A DNA stretch of 16,762 bases from Candidatus Wolframiiraptor sp. EX4484-121. Its GTDB lineage: Archaea; Thermoproteota; Nitrososphaeria_A; Caldarchaeales; Wolframiiraptoraceae. Under the pieces are notes generated by a model, which did no database searches, had not been told where the DNA came from, and worked only from the letters and a program-made list of their open reading frames with translations. The translations under genes and the position numbers were made by a program. Positions within the stretch are counted from its first letter, which is position 1; each line of letters begins with the position of its first letter. Location: contig NJEK01000023.1 in NCBI GenBank assembly GCA_002255105.1, positions 1 to 16,762 of the forward strand. Reading direction: 5' to 3'. Below, piece by piece: positions 1-6,776 of this stretch.

Positions 1-869
1 ATGTATTCTGCGATGTTCATGGATTCAAGGATCTTGACGGCCTTTCTCATGGATTCTAAGACCTTGAATCTCTCGGCGTCCTCGATCAGCCTCCCAACCG
101 GGTTTATCGGGCCATGGCCTCCACCAACCGGGAAACCGTATCTAATCGCATCCTCGACGAACCTCTTGGCGATTCCAACGGCCTCGGGTATCGGAGTTTT
201 CTTGGCAAGTTCGGCGGCTATCGCGGAGGCGAAGCAGCATCCAGTTCCATGGGTATTCCTGCTCTCGATCCTCCTCGATTCATAGATCTTGAACTCTCCA
301 TCGAGGTAGAGGACGTCGGCCACCTTCTCTCCTGGAACGTGGCCTCCCTTAACCACGACCGCCTTAACCCCGAGCTCTGAGATCTTCTCAGCCGCCCTCT
401 TCTGATCATCTAGACTCCTGACCTTGAATCCCGTTAAGACCTCCGCCTCGCCGGCGTTTGGGGTTAGGACCGTGGCCAGCGGTATCAGCTCCTCGGTCAA
501 GGATTTGACCGCATCCTCTCTTAGAAGCCTCGCCCCGCTCTTCGCCACCATCACCGGATCGACTACAAGGGGAGCGTCTATCCTCCTGAGCTCCGAGGCC
601 ACGGCCTCGATTATCTCGCTCGTGTGCAGCATGCCCGTCTTAACCGCGTCGACCCCGATATCGTCGACCACGACCCTGATCTGCTCCCTGATCATCTCTA
701 CCGGTATGTCGTGCACCATGGTCACCTCGCGGGTGTTTTGGGCGGTTATGGCGGTTAGGGCGCTCATCCCATGGACCCCGAGGGCGGCGAAGGTCTTGAG
801 ATCGGCTTGGATTCCAGCCCCGCCCCCCGAATCCGATCCAGCTATGGTTAATGCTCTGGGTATTCTCAT
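1..869 (-). CDS. thiD: Hydroxymethylpyrimidine kinase ThiD, probably the N-terminal part of a ThiD-ThiN fusion (3' end outside window)
   Basis: Phosphorylates HMP and HMP-phosphate for thiamine synthesis. The 289 visible codons cover a complete ThiD ribokinase-fold domain. They show the N-terminal [20 protein letters not shown] stretch (residues 8-27), VVDPVM (102-107), LTPNAGEAE (135-143) and the anion-hole GTGC motif (208-211). After ThiD the frame stays open with [11 protein letters not shown] (251-261) and a helical segment. In archaeal fusions this linker leads into the ThiN thiamine-phosphate synthase domain, so ThiN is inferred to lie just left of the window. The start at 869 is chosen because GGAG lies 6 nt upstream; an in-frame ATG at 881 would add four residues. 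The gene follows the P-loop gene ending at 907 on the same strand, so co-transcription is likely. ThiD identity is secure; the fusion is inferred. Confidence 0.93.
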   Translation of the reverse strand, partial: MRIPRALTIAGSDSGGGAGIQADLKTFAALGVHGMSALTAITAQNTREVTMVHDIPVEMIREQIRVVVDDIGVDAVKTGMLHTSEIIEAVASELRRIDAPLVVDPVMVAKSGARLLREDAVKSLTEELIPLATVLTPNAGEAEVLTGFKVRSLDDQKRAAEKISELGVKAVVVKGGHVPGEKVADVLYLDGEFKIYESRRIESRNTHGTGCCFASAIAAELAKKTPIPEAVGIAKRFVEDAIRYGFPVGGGHGPINPVGRLIEDAERFKVLESMRKAVKILESMNIAEY

Positions 870-875
870 CAAGAT

Positions 876-879
876 CTCC
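876..879 (-). promoter_or_regulatory. Ribosome binding site of thiD
   Basis: GGAG on the minus strand, six bases before the ATG at 869. It lies inside the reading frame that would begin at the alternative ATG at 881, which favours the shorter protein. Confidence 0.5.
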
Positions 880-906
880 ATCGGATAGTTACGTAAAAAA
901 CCTAAG

Positions 907-1479
907 CTAGCTGAGCTTCAAGACATCGTCCACGAGCCCCTTCAACCTATCTAAGGATCTCCTCTCCCTATCCGTTATCCCGGAGCCCTTATCGTCCGCG
1001 AGCCTCTCGCCCTCATAGGCGGTGGCCGTGAAGGTCTTCGAGATGTTGATGAGCTGGATTACGTCCTCGACCTCCCCGGCGTGGAGGTAGATCGTGAGAT
1101 CGTTTATGAGGAGGATCTCGGTCGGGTTCCTGAGATACTCCTCTATCAAGGGCTTTAATGCGAGCATATTCAGCCTCGCATATCTGATCACCTCCTCACG
1201 ATCCTTCCCCATAGTCCTGGGCGGTATTATCCTCCATGGCTTGAGATACTTAACAAATGTGACATTCCTCGTATAGTTCTCGACGGTTCCGCCCACTTCT
1301 CCCATGTTAGGGGCCATCTCGATCACCGTGATCTTATCCTTAAGCCCGCTCCTCACGAGTTCATCGAGAAATCTGCTGAGTAGGAGGGTCTTCCCACTTC
1401 CAATCTCTCCGACGATGATCGTCTTCCTCCCGACGAGTCTCTTGAATAGGTCGCCCATCCCAGCTAGATCTTTGAACAC
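907..1479 (-). CDS. Small P-loop NTPase of unknown function, in the thiamine gene block
   Basis: Has a Walker A motif GEIGSGKT (residues 24-31) and a hydrophobic strand ending in acid, ILLIND (122-127), as a likely Walker B. No ABC signature (LSGGQ) or GTPase NKxD motif is visible, so it is not an ECF transporter ATPase; it looks like a single RecA/KaiC- or AAA-like nucleotide-binding domain. At 190 residues it is soluble with a charged C-terminus. The listed start is GTG at 1479, and an in-frame stop just upstream rules out a longer form. ATG at 1458 is a good alternative because the TATA-like box at 1482-1491 lies about 28 nt before it, the spacing of a leaderless transcript. It sits 25-37 bp upstream of thiD on the same strand and divergent from thiW. 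A role in thiamine metabolism is suggested only by position. Confidence 0.75.
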   Translation of the reverse strand: MFKDLAGMGDLFKRLVGRKTIIVGEIGSGKTLLLSRFLDELVRSGLKDKITVIEMAPNMGEVGGTVENYTRNVTFVKYLKPWRIIPPRTMGKDREEVIRYARLNMLALKPLIEEYLRNPTEILLINDLTIYLHAGEVEDVIQLINISKTFTATAYEGERLADDKGSGITDRERRSLDRLKGLVDDVLKLS

Positions 1480-1481
1480 GC

Positions 1482-1491
1482 ATGGTTATAA
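1482..1491. promoter_or_regulatory. TATA-like box in the P-loop/thiW divergent gap
   Basis: GGTTATAAGG in the 25-bp gap between two divergent starts. On the minus strand it fits transcription starting near ATG 1458. On the plus strand it is too close to thiW ATG 1505, so thiW would need either a promoter further upstream or the downstream TTG at 1517. No room exists for a TPP riboswitch. Confidence 0.4.
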
Positions 1492-1504
1492 GGAGATCGC
1501 GTCC

Positions 1505-2116
1505 ATGGAGTGTGGGTTGGACGGCGTTCAGCTAAGGAGGATAACGCTCCTCACGGTCTTCACGGCCCTAGGGGTAGCTCTCTCGCCGATAACTTGGTTC
1601 CAGTTCCTCACGACCAAGGCATATCCAACCCAGCACCTCATAAACGCGCTGACAGGGGTGATCCTCGGGCCATGGTGGGGGATGCTCACAGCCCTCCTAA
1701 TAGGAATAATTAGGAATATGCTTGGGGTCGGAACCCTCTACGCATTCCCCGGAGGAATTCCAGGAGCACTGATAGTGGGTCTCACATACATGATAACGTC
1801 TAGGTCGAGGAATAGGTTTCTTAGATATTCGGCGGCTCTGATGGAACCGATTGGAACGGTGTTAATTGGCGGAACCTTCTCCGTCTTCATCTTCGCCCCG
1901 GCAATAGGAGATGTCAGAATACTCGGAGTCCTCGAGCAGAGGGGGGCCCTCGAGTTCCTCCCAATATTCTGGCTTGGATGGGCCTTAAGCTCGGTTCCGG
2001 GATCCATCCTAGGCTACATGATACTCCTAGCACTCGATAGATCTGGAATCCTAGACAGAGTCGGAGTTTATAGAGTAAAGCCTAGGATTCAGGCCAGACG
2101 AAGAGGTCGCTCGTGA
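1505..2116 (+). CDS. thiW: ThiW-family thiazole/thiamine precursor transporter S-component
   Basis: A 203-residue integral membrane protein resembling ThiW, the substrate-capture component of an energy-coupling-factor transporter for the thiazole moiety. Typical features appear in order: FTALGVALSPI (about residues 16-26), a QHLINALTGVILGPWWGM stretch (about 40-57), a RNMLGVGTLYAFPGGIPGAL stretch (about 67-86), then further hydrophobic helices with small glycine-rich turns. The C-terminus is basic and cytoplasmic-looking. ATG 1505 has AGGAG at 1491-1495; the frame is open upstream to 1304, but that stretch overlaps the divergent P-loop gene and is not membrane-like. No ECF ATPase or EcfT partner lies nearby. 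It is divergent from thiD, so both thiazole uptake and pyrimidine activation are represented. The 3' end overlaps the convergent GtrA gene by 35 bp. Confidence 0.85.
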   Translation: MECGLDGVQLRRITLLTVFTALGVALSPITWFQFLTTKAYPTQHLINALTGVILGPWWGMLTALLIGIIRNMLGVGTLYAFPGGIPGALIVGLTYMITSRSRNRFLRYSAALMEPIGTVLIGGTFSVFIFAPAIGDVRILGVLEQRGALEFLPIFWLGWALSSVPGSILGYMILLALDRSGILDRVGVYRVKPRIQARRRGRS

Positions 2117-2507
2117 GGAAGTTCGCTATGACTCCAAGCCCTATCGCGACGATATAGGATGGATTCATGGGAAGTCCCAGGAGATCGGATAGCACGTAGA
2201 GTCCGGCGACAGTCACTATCAACCCCAGGACCCTAGAGGCGTGGAAGGCCGCGATCCTCACGAGTATATTCATCTTCCCCCTCCTCCTAAAAGTCCAGAG
2301 ATGATTCCAGGTGAAGTTGTTTAGAATGGCTGTCTCGGTTGCTATGGCGCTCGCAATAAGGTGATGGATGGATGTATAGTTTGTTAGGATGAGGAAGACG
2401 AGCATGTTCACGATCACGCCGCTTCCACCAACTATCGCGAACTTCAGGAAGGTCTTTGTGAGAAACTTTCCCCTAATCCAGCGGAGAATTCTCATCGCAC
2501 TCTTCAT
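2082..2507 (-). CDS. GtrA-family small membrane protein
   Basis: A four-helix GtrA-like protein of about 140 residues. The FLKFAIVGGSGVIVNMLVF stretch near the N-terminus, an ATETAILNNFTWNHLWTF segment after helix 2, and a last helix with GLGVIANFLTSDLFVW are characteristic. Family members help move polyprenyl-linked sugars across membranes for cell-surface glycosylation, and in archaea the domain is often attached to dolichol-phosphate-mannose synthase. Here it stands alone. ATG 2507 is chosen; TTG at 2519 would add four residues and lies 2 bp from the nfo stop, and ATG 2495 is also possible. It directly follows nfo on the same strand, so it is probably co-transcribed, with no obvious functional link. 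Its 3' end overlaps convergent thiW. Confidence 0.85.
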   Translation of the reverse strand: MKSAMRILRWIRGKFLTKTFLKFAIVGGSGVIVNMLVFLILTNYTSIHHLIASAIATETAILNNFTWNHLWTFRRRGKMNILVRIAAFHASRVLGLIVTVAGLYVLSDLLGLPMNPSYIVAIGLGVIANFLTSDLFVWPES

Positions 2508-2521
2508 GGACTTCAACAAAC

Positions 2522-3343
2522 CTATCTCAGATAGATCCTCTTAAGCTTTGCTAAATTCGTTTTGAAGTTCCCGCGGGAGTCGACCGGCGTCTCCAAGATC
2601 AGTGGTAGGGGTCTTATCGCTGGATGGTGGACGAACTCCCTCAGCCCCCTCAACCCTATCTTACCCAGTCCGAGATGCTCGTGCCTATCTATACAGCTCC
2701 CCAAGTCTCCCTTCGAGTCATTTATGTGAACCACCTTAAGCATCCTCAACCCAATTATCTTATCGAAGTCCTCCAAGGTATTTTGTATCGCCTTCTTGGT
2801 TCTGAGGTCGTAGCCGGCGGCGAAGGCGTGGCATGTGTCGAAACATACTCCAATCCTGCTTTTATCCTCAATTAAGTCTATTATCCTCCTTATGTCCTCA
2901 AACCTCGATCCAACGCTATTCTTCTGGCCCGCCATGTTCTCCAACAACAGCATCACATCCTTGTTGATTCCCGCAGCAACCCTCTTGATCCCTCCCTCAA
3001 TCCCCTTCCCCAGATGGCTCCCAACATGTAGGACGAGGTAGGGAAGCCCCAGCCTCTCGGTCCGCTTAAGCTCCTCCATCAACGAATTCACGGACTTCCT
3101 ATACACGCTCTTATCGGGGGATGCGAGGTTTGGGAGGTAGGGCATGTGGGCGACGGCGATCTTAAACCCGCACTCCTCAAACTTCCTCGTAAACTCCTCG
3201 ACCTCACCCCTCTTAAACGGCTTGGCCGTCCACCCCCTGGGATTCCTCGTGAAGATCTGGAAGGTGGTGCATCCTAGATCCTTGGCCCTGTCCACCGCCC
3301 TATCCACGGATCCGGATATCGAGACGTGAGCGCCTAATAGCAT
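2522..3343 (-). CDS. nfo: Endonuclease IV (apurinic/apyrimidinic endonuclease)
   Basis: A base-excision repair enzyme that cuts 5' to abasic sites using three metal ions. All nine metal ligands of the E. coli family member have counterparts: H66, H106, E135, D169, H172, H206, D219, H221 and E251. They sit in the blocks LVLHVGSH, LLLENMAG, GVCFDTCHAFAAGYD, VVHINDSKG and RHEHLGLG. The 273-residue length is normal for the TIM-barrel family. The ATG at 3343 gives the standard N-terminus MLLGAHVSISGS. A TATA-like box lies about 29 bp upstream (3368-3375), consistent with a short-leader transcript running through nfo into the GtrA gene. The call is secure. Confidence 0.97.
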   Translation of the reverse strand: MLLGAHVSISGSVDRAVDRAKDLGCTTFQIFTRNPRGWTAKPFKRGEVEEFTRKFEECGFKIAVAHMPYLPNLASPDKSVYRKSVNSLMEELKRTERLGLPYLVLHVGSHLGKGIEGGIKRVAAGINKDVMLLLENMAGQKNSVGSRFEDIRRIIDLIEDKSRIGVCFDTCHAFAAGYDLRTKKAIQNTLEDFDKIIGLRMLKVVHINDSKGDLGSCIDRHEHLGLGKIGLRGLREFVHHPAIRPLPLILETPVDSRGNFKTNLAKLKRIYLR

Positions 3344-3367
3344 CTCAAGATATCTGATCCTTCACAG

Positions 3368-3375
3368 CCTATAAC
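3368..3375 (-). promoter_or_regulatory. TATA box for nfo
   Basis: GTTATAGG on the minus strand, centred about 29 bp before the nfo ATG. This is the usual distance for an archaeal promoter with little or no leader. Confidence 0.45.
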
Positions 3376-3411
3376 TATTAACAGGCTTAATGGACGACTT
3401 ATATCCCTAAA

Positions 3412-3711
3412 TTATCCCCGCTTCATACCAGCGGGCTTCCTAAACCCGGAGATCCTCCCACGGCTCTTGAGCTCCGCCAACACCATCCTCGCTCTCCTCG
3501 AGTCCTCGGTAGCATATAATGGCTTAACGGAGCTCACGTCTTGGACGGCCCCACACCTAACGCACCTAAACCTCTTCCTAGCCGAGGTTATCTGGAGATT
3601 TCCGCAGCTGGAGCATCTGACGATCCTATACAACCTGCCCAAATCCGGCGAAAATGGGGTGGGCCTCGATTTCAACCTTAAGCGGAAAACACAAAAACAT
3701 CCATGAGGCAT
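3412..3711 (-). CDS. Zinc-ribbon protein, DUF1922-like
   Basis: Holds two CxxC knuckles (RCSSCGN and RCVRCGA) separated by about a dozen residues, forming one zinc ribbon, followed by a helical region ending in a basic tail. The pattern, YRIVRC, a second CxxC, then a short helix ending in LAELKSRGR, resembles DUF1922/MTH1184-type archaeal zinc ribbons, whose function is unknown; nucleic-acid binding is a guess. The start is unresolved. ATG 3711 leaves only 10 bp to the divergent tRNA and adds about 27 residues without family character. TTG codons at 3675, 3639 or 3633 (the last giving MYRIVRC) fit the family length better, and a TATA-like CATATATC at 3708-3715 would also favour a start further inside. 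Confidence 0.7.
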   Translation of the reverse strand: MPHGCFCVFRLRLKSRPTPFSPDLGRLYRIVRCSSCGNLQITSARKRFRCVRCGAVQDVSSVKPLYATEDSRRARMVLAELKSRGRISGFRKPAGMKRG

Positions 3712-3743
3712 ATATCATGGAAGCCCGGTAGTCTAGCGGCCAA

Positions 3744-3768
3744 ACAAGCTGGTCAGAAAATGGGCTAC
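3744..3768 (+). other. Non-canonical tRNA intron in the D arm of tRNA-Gln (25 nt)
   Basis: Removing these 25 bases restores a standard D arm (GTCT, 9-base loop AGCGGCCAA, GGAT). A bulge-helix-bulge can be drawn. GGCC (3738-3741) pairs with GGCT (3763-3766). The 5' bulge AAA is cut after its second base and the 3' bulge ACG after its second base. The flanking helices are weak, so the exact ends could move by a base or two. Confidence 0.75.
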
Positions 3769-3784
3769 GGATCCCGGGCTTTGG

Positions 3785-3805
3785 ATCCTTGGCCGCGGAG
3801 AAGAC
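3785..3805 (+). other. Canonical tRNA intron at position 37/38 of tRNA-Gln (21 nt)
   Basis: A textbook bulge-helix-bulge. CTTT (3779-3782) pairs with GAAG (3800-3803). The 3-nt bulge GGA is cut as GG^A, and the 3-nt bulge ACA as AC^A. The outer helix is the anticodon stem CCGGG/CCCGG and the inner intron helix is TCC/GGA. The intron lies between bases 37 and 38, the classic archaeal site. Confidence 0.9.
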
Positions 3806-3917
3806 ACCCGGGGACCTGGGTTCGAATCCCAGCCGGGCTACACCATTATTCTATTTTATAGCTTTATTGCCAAAAAGAATGTTTATTTGAAAGCATGGAG
3901 ATAGGATTGATAAGAAG

Positions 3918-4546
3918 ATGAGGAAAGTTATCCTCACCTGCGAGAATATCTCTAAGAGGTTCGGTTCCATTCAGGCATTGAATAAAGTATCGTTTGAGCT
4001 CTATAAAGGTGAGGTCTTAGGACTTGTTGGAGACAATGCGGCCGGCAAATCAACTCTACTGAAGATTATAGCGGGATACTATAGGCCGGACGAAGGCGAG
4101 ATCTATCTTGACGGAGAGAGAGTCGAATTTAACTCGCCGTTAGAGGCAAGGCTTAAGGGAGTAGAAATGATTTACCAAGACTTAATGCTTGCGCCTAATC
4201 TGGGAGTCGTCGATAACATTTTCTTGGGCAGAGAGGTTAAGCGGGCCGCTTTTCTCCTAGATAGACGTAAGATGAGGGAAAGGGCTACAGAGATTCTCTC
4301 GATGTTAGGTGGGAAAGATATTCCATTAACAAGCAAAGTTTTTAACCTATCCGGAGGCCAGCAACAAATAGTTGCCATAGGAAGAGTCTTTGCGGTATAT
4401 CGATAATTTATGTAAGCCATAGGCTCCCAGACGTGTTAAGCGTGTCAGATAGGGTGATGCTGTTAAGGAGAGGAGTAAAGGTCTTCCTAAGACCTGCTAA
4501 GGAAGTTACACAAGACGATATAATAAGAGGTATGATATCGGAGTAG
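3918..4546 (+). pseudogene. Sugar ABC transporter ATPase (CUT2/RbsA type), inactivated by internal deletion and frameshift
   Basis: Residues 1-162 carry a normal N-terminal ABC domain: Walker A GDNAAGKST (about 38-46), a Q-loop in MIYQDLMLAPNLGVVDNI, and signature LSGGQQQIVAIGRVFA. The frame then ends at TAA 4404-4406. From 4400, in another frame, the tail of the same domain continues as SIIYVSHRLPDVLSVSDRV and ends with the CUT2-like RGMISE at TAG 4544-4546, containing the H-loop histidine. About 35 residues between the signature and H-loop, including Walker B and the catalytic glutamate, are missing, so ATP hydrolysis should be lost. The length suggests a single-domain rather than tandem RbsA. 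It faces convergently into the permease (1 bp between stops), although such genes are usually in one operon. An assembly deletion is the alternative. Confidence 0.85.
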
Positions 4547-4547
4547 A

Positions 4548-5543
4548 TTATGTCCTTCTCCTAAACCTCTTTAAGAAGTCGGCGGTCACGGCCACCAGTA
4601 ATAATAGACCGATGATGATCCTATGTAAATAGGGGGACACGTTCATCGTCACGAGTCCATTCTCTATCACAACCACTAAGATAACTCCGAGTAATACACC
4701 AAATGGTAATCCCTCACCCCCAATTAAACTGACCCCACCAAGGACGCATGAGGTTATAGCCTCAAGCTCATACCCCACACCTACCCCAGGATATGCAGAG
4801 TTTAGTCTCGCCGTTATGATCACTCCTGTCAAAGCAGAAAATATCGTGCTTAACACATAGCATAAGATCCTGATCCGATTCACTTTAACCCCCGTCACGA
4901 TCGCTGCTAGGAGGTTTCCCCCGACAGCATAAATATGTCTTCCAATAATTGAGAGATTCAAGATCAAGAACGCTATTCCAAGGATTACTAAGACTATAAT
5001 TACTGGAATTGGGACAATTCCAAGGTTTCCCTCACCGATAAAGAAGAAATCCGCAAACTTTTCCCGCGATAAAACTATTGGATACCCCTTTGTCCAATAT
5101 TGCGCTATCCCCCTAAACGCCATCGCGGAGCCAAGTGTGACAAGGAATGCTGGGACTGTCTGAGGCAAGGGTGGAGAAAACTTTGATACAAAAAATCCGT
5201 GGAAAGCACCTATCCCTGCCGCGACCAAGATCACTATTAGCAATGCTAAGAGCCAGGGGAGATTGTAGGTTGAGAGTAAATACGCCATAAGAAGTCCTGT
5301 AAATGCAACTATTGAACCAACGGAAAGGTCTATTCCCCCACTTATCAAAACGAACATCTCACCTAATGCCATGAACCCATAAGTTCCCACCCATCTCGCG
5401 ATGTTTTGGAGATTAGACGTAGACATAAACAATGGCTGCATATTGTAGAAATAAATCATGAGGATCAAAGTCGCAAAAATAAGTGTGCTCTCAGACCTAA
5501 GCAATGTAGATAATACTTGGCTTCTATAGCTATTCTTCGCCAT
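4548..5543 (-). CDS. CUT2-family sugar ABC transporter permease (RbsC/XylH-like)
   Basis: A 331-residue integral membrane protein with about eight to ten hydrophobic helices, the normal size for BPD_transp_2 permeases. The family motif GEMFVLISGGIDLSVGS lies near residue 60. The coupling-loop region ends in AITSCVLGGVSLIGGEG (about 265-281), followed by the typical last helices and a basic tail RRRT. It should form the dimeric pore for a periplasmic-binding-protein-dependent sugar importer. It lies 44 bp downstream of the binding-protein gene on the same strand and its stop almost touches the stop of the broken ATPase. It needs an ATPase to work, and the only local one is damaged, so it is either orphaned or shares an ATPase from elsewhere. 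A palindrome in the upstream gap may be regulatory. Confidence 0.93.
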   Translation of the reverse strand: MAKNSYRSQVLSTLLRSESTLIFATLILMIYFYNMQPLFMSTSNLQNIARWVGTYGFMALGEMFVLISGGIDLSVGSIVAFTGLLMAYLLSTYNLPWLLALLIVILVAAGIGAFHGFFVSKFSPPLPQTVPAFLVTLGSAMAFRGIAQYWTKGYPIVLSREKFADFFFIGEGNLGIVPIPVIIVLVILGIAFLILNLSIIGRHIYAVGGNLLAAIVTGVKVNRIRILCYVLSTIFSALTGVIITARLNSAYPGVGVGYELEAITSCVLGGVSLIGGEGLPFGVLLGVILVVVIENGLVTMNVSPYLHRIIIGLLLLVAVTADFLKRFRRRT

Positions 5544-5567
5544 CTCTTAAAAATAATAAAAAGGGAG

Positions 5568-5585
5568 ATATTAAAGTTTTAATAT
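5568..5585. promoter_or_regulatory. AT-rich inverted repeat between binding-protein and permease genes
   Basis: ATATTAAA-GT-TTTAATAT, a perfect 8-bp inverted repeat with a 2-bp spacer, centred about 34 bp before the permease ATG. It could be an internal TATA promoter, an operator, or a small hairpin that tunes permease expression relative to the binding protein. The sequence alone does not decide. Confidence 0.35.
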
Positions 5586-5587
5586 AT

Positions 5588-6772
5588 TCACGGAGTCCAA
5601 TCTACAGGTTCTCCTCTGGCTTTAACTTCCTCATAATATTCCTTGAGGTTTTCCTTCTTTACTACATCTACTCCAGTGTCGTATATCTTATTAGCAGGAT
5701 ATCTCGGTATGTAGAACTTTAGGGCCGTATCCCAGCCCCACTGATTCATCAAGGTTAATAGCTTTACTCCATAGAATCCCATAAAGTATTGTCTCTGAGC
5801 CACAGTTGCGTAAATTATCCCTTCCTTAATGGGCTCTATATTCTCTTTAGTCGCATCAAACTCTACTATCGCTATTTTGCCCACTTTACCGGCTTCCTTT
5901 ACAGCCCTTGCCCACGCAGGACCATTATAAGCGTATACTCCAAATGCGCCGATCATATCCGGATTTGCGGCTAATGTGCTCGCAGCGAGCTCTAAGGCCT
6001 TTGCTGCATCTTCGTAATCACATACAGGCTCTAAGCAAACATATCCCGCCGGCTCCACGACATCCTTAAAGCCTTGTATTCTTTCAAGCGAGTTTCTCGC
6101 GGTTAGCGAGCCTGTTGCAATGCCTATCTTCCCTCCCTTCTTCGCCAATCCCATCTTCTCAAGGGCTTCAAGCATGGCGTGTCCAGCCGCTCTTCCAGCT
6201 TGATAATTATCTGTTCCAAGATAGGCTAGTCTCTCGCTCTTGGGAGAATCTGTATCTATGGTTATAACTGGAATTTTTGCCTCTAAGGCTTTCTTTATGA
6301 CAGGTATTATCGCATCTGGATCGGATGGAGCAACCGCTATTCCATTATATCCTTCAGCTATGAAAGTGTCCATGGTCTTAAGTTGGGCTGGTACATCCTC
6401 CTTATGCGGCACCCAGAAAGTTACAGTAACATCAAGACCAGCTTTCTTCAGCTCCTCTCCAGCTCTTTTAGATCCTATATCGACCACGGACCAATAGGGA
6501 TGAACAGATTTCCCGATCACGCCTATTTTCAGTGAAAGCGGTTTAGCAACAGATTTTGTCACGGTCTTCGTTATAGTTGTGGGCGGAGCCGTCGTGGTTG
6601 AGACGACTGTTTTCGTTACCGTTGCTGCCGGAGCTGCACTGGTTCCTGCATAATATCCGCCCACCCCGGCAACAACTCCAGCGACAACCGCGCTAATGGC
6701 GATCTTACCGGCGGTGGTTATTGCTTTCCTCCTAGATATTTTCTTTCTCCAGAGATCTCTCTCCCCTAACAT
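5588..6772 (-). CDS. Sugar ABC transporter substrate-binding protein (ribose/xylose-like, Peripla_BP_4)
   Basis: A 394-residue secreted binding protein. The N-terminus has a twin-arginine-like KKISRRKAIT motif followed by a hydrophobic segment (about residues 19-45), then a Thr/Ser/Pro-rich linker (about 48-75) typical of archaeal membrane-tethered binding proteins. The mature domain begins LKIGVIGKSVHPYWSVV and shows family landmarks: EGYNGIAVAPSDPDAI (about 140-155), PVITIDTDSP, AYLGTDNYQAGRAAGHAM and IAIVEFDATKENIEPIKEG. It would bind a monosaccharide or related small ligand outside the cell and deliver it to the permease encoded 44 bp downstream. A strong TATA box (6803-6810) and repeated ATTTGAGAT sites flank the start. 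The ligand cannot be named from sequence. Confidence 0.93.
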   Translation of the reverse strand: MLGERDLWRKKISRRKAITTAGKIAISAVVAGVVAGVGGYYAGTSAAPAATVTKTVVSTTTAPPTTITKTVTKSVAKPLSLKIGVIGKSVHPYWSVVDIGSKRAGEELKKAGLDVTVTFWVPHKEDVPAQLKTMDTFIAEGYNGIAVAPSDPDAIIPVIKKALEAKIPVITIDTDSPKSERLAYLGTDNYQAGRAAGHAMLEALEKMGLAKKGGKIGIATGSLTARNSLERIQGFKDVVEPAGYVCLEPVCDYEDAAKALELAASTLAANPDMIGAFGVYAYNGPAWARAVKEAGKVGKIAIVEFDATKENIEPIKEGIIYATVAQRQYFMGFYGVKLLTLMNQWGWDTALKFYIPRYPANKIYDTGVDVVKKENLKEYYEEVKARGEPVDWTP

Positions 6773-6776
6773 ATCC

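Larger units (their letters stand above)
3722..3840 (+). tRNA. tRNA-Gln (anticodon TTG) with two introns
   Basis: The 7-bp acceptor stem AGCCCGG (3722-3728) pairs with CCGGGCT (3833-3839), with discriminator A3840; CCA is not encoded. The T arm is CTGGG-TTCGAAT-CCCAG (3816-3832). The anticodon stem is CCGGG (3774-3778) with CCCGG (3807-3811) and the spliced loop is CTTTGGA, so the anticodon is TTG (3781-3783), Gln. The D stem GTCT (3731-3734) pairs with GGAT (3769-3772) only if bases 3744-3768 are removed. The mature RNA is 73 nt before CCA addition. AGCCCGG with TTG matches archaeal tRNA-Gln. Each intron is listed separately. The gene is divergent from the zinc-ribbon gene and followed by a T-rich stretch (about 3846-3860) that could end transcription. 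Confidence 0.93.

Noticed and set aside
1..888. Plus-strand ORFs at 1-285, 114-380 and 424-888
   Set aside because: They are shadows of the minus-strand thiD, which has clear family motifs throughout.
1480..1504. TPP riboswitch before thiW
   Set aside because: Only 25 bp separate the divergent starts, far too short for the aptamer, and no THI-box consensus is seen around thiD either.
1304..1504. N-terminal extension of the thiW frame
   Set aside because: It lies antisense to the P-loop gene, and ThiW starts with a short tail before its first helix, which fits ATG 1505 with an upstream AGGAG.
3816..3840. tRNA-Gln 3' end as an integration site (att) for the AT-rich block
   Set aside because: I found no second copy of the T-arm/acceptor sequence in the window, and no integrase gene.
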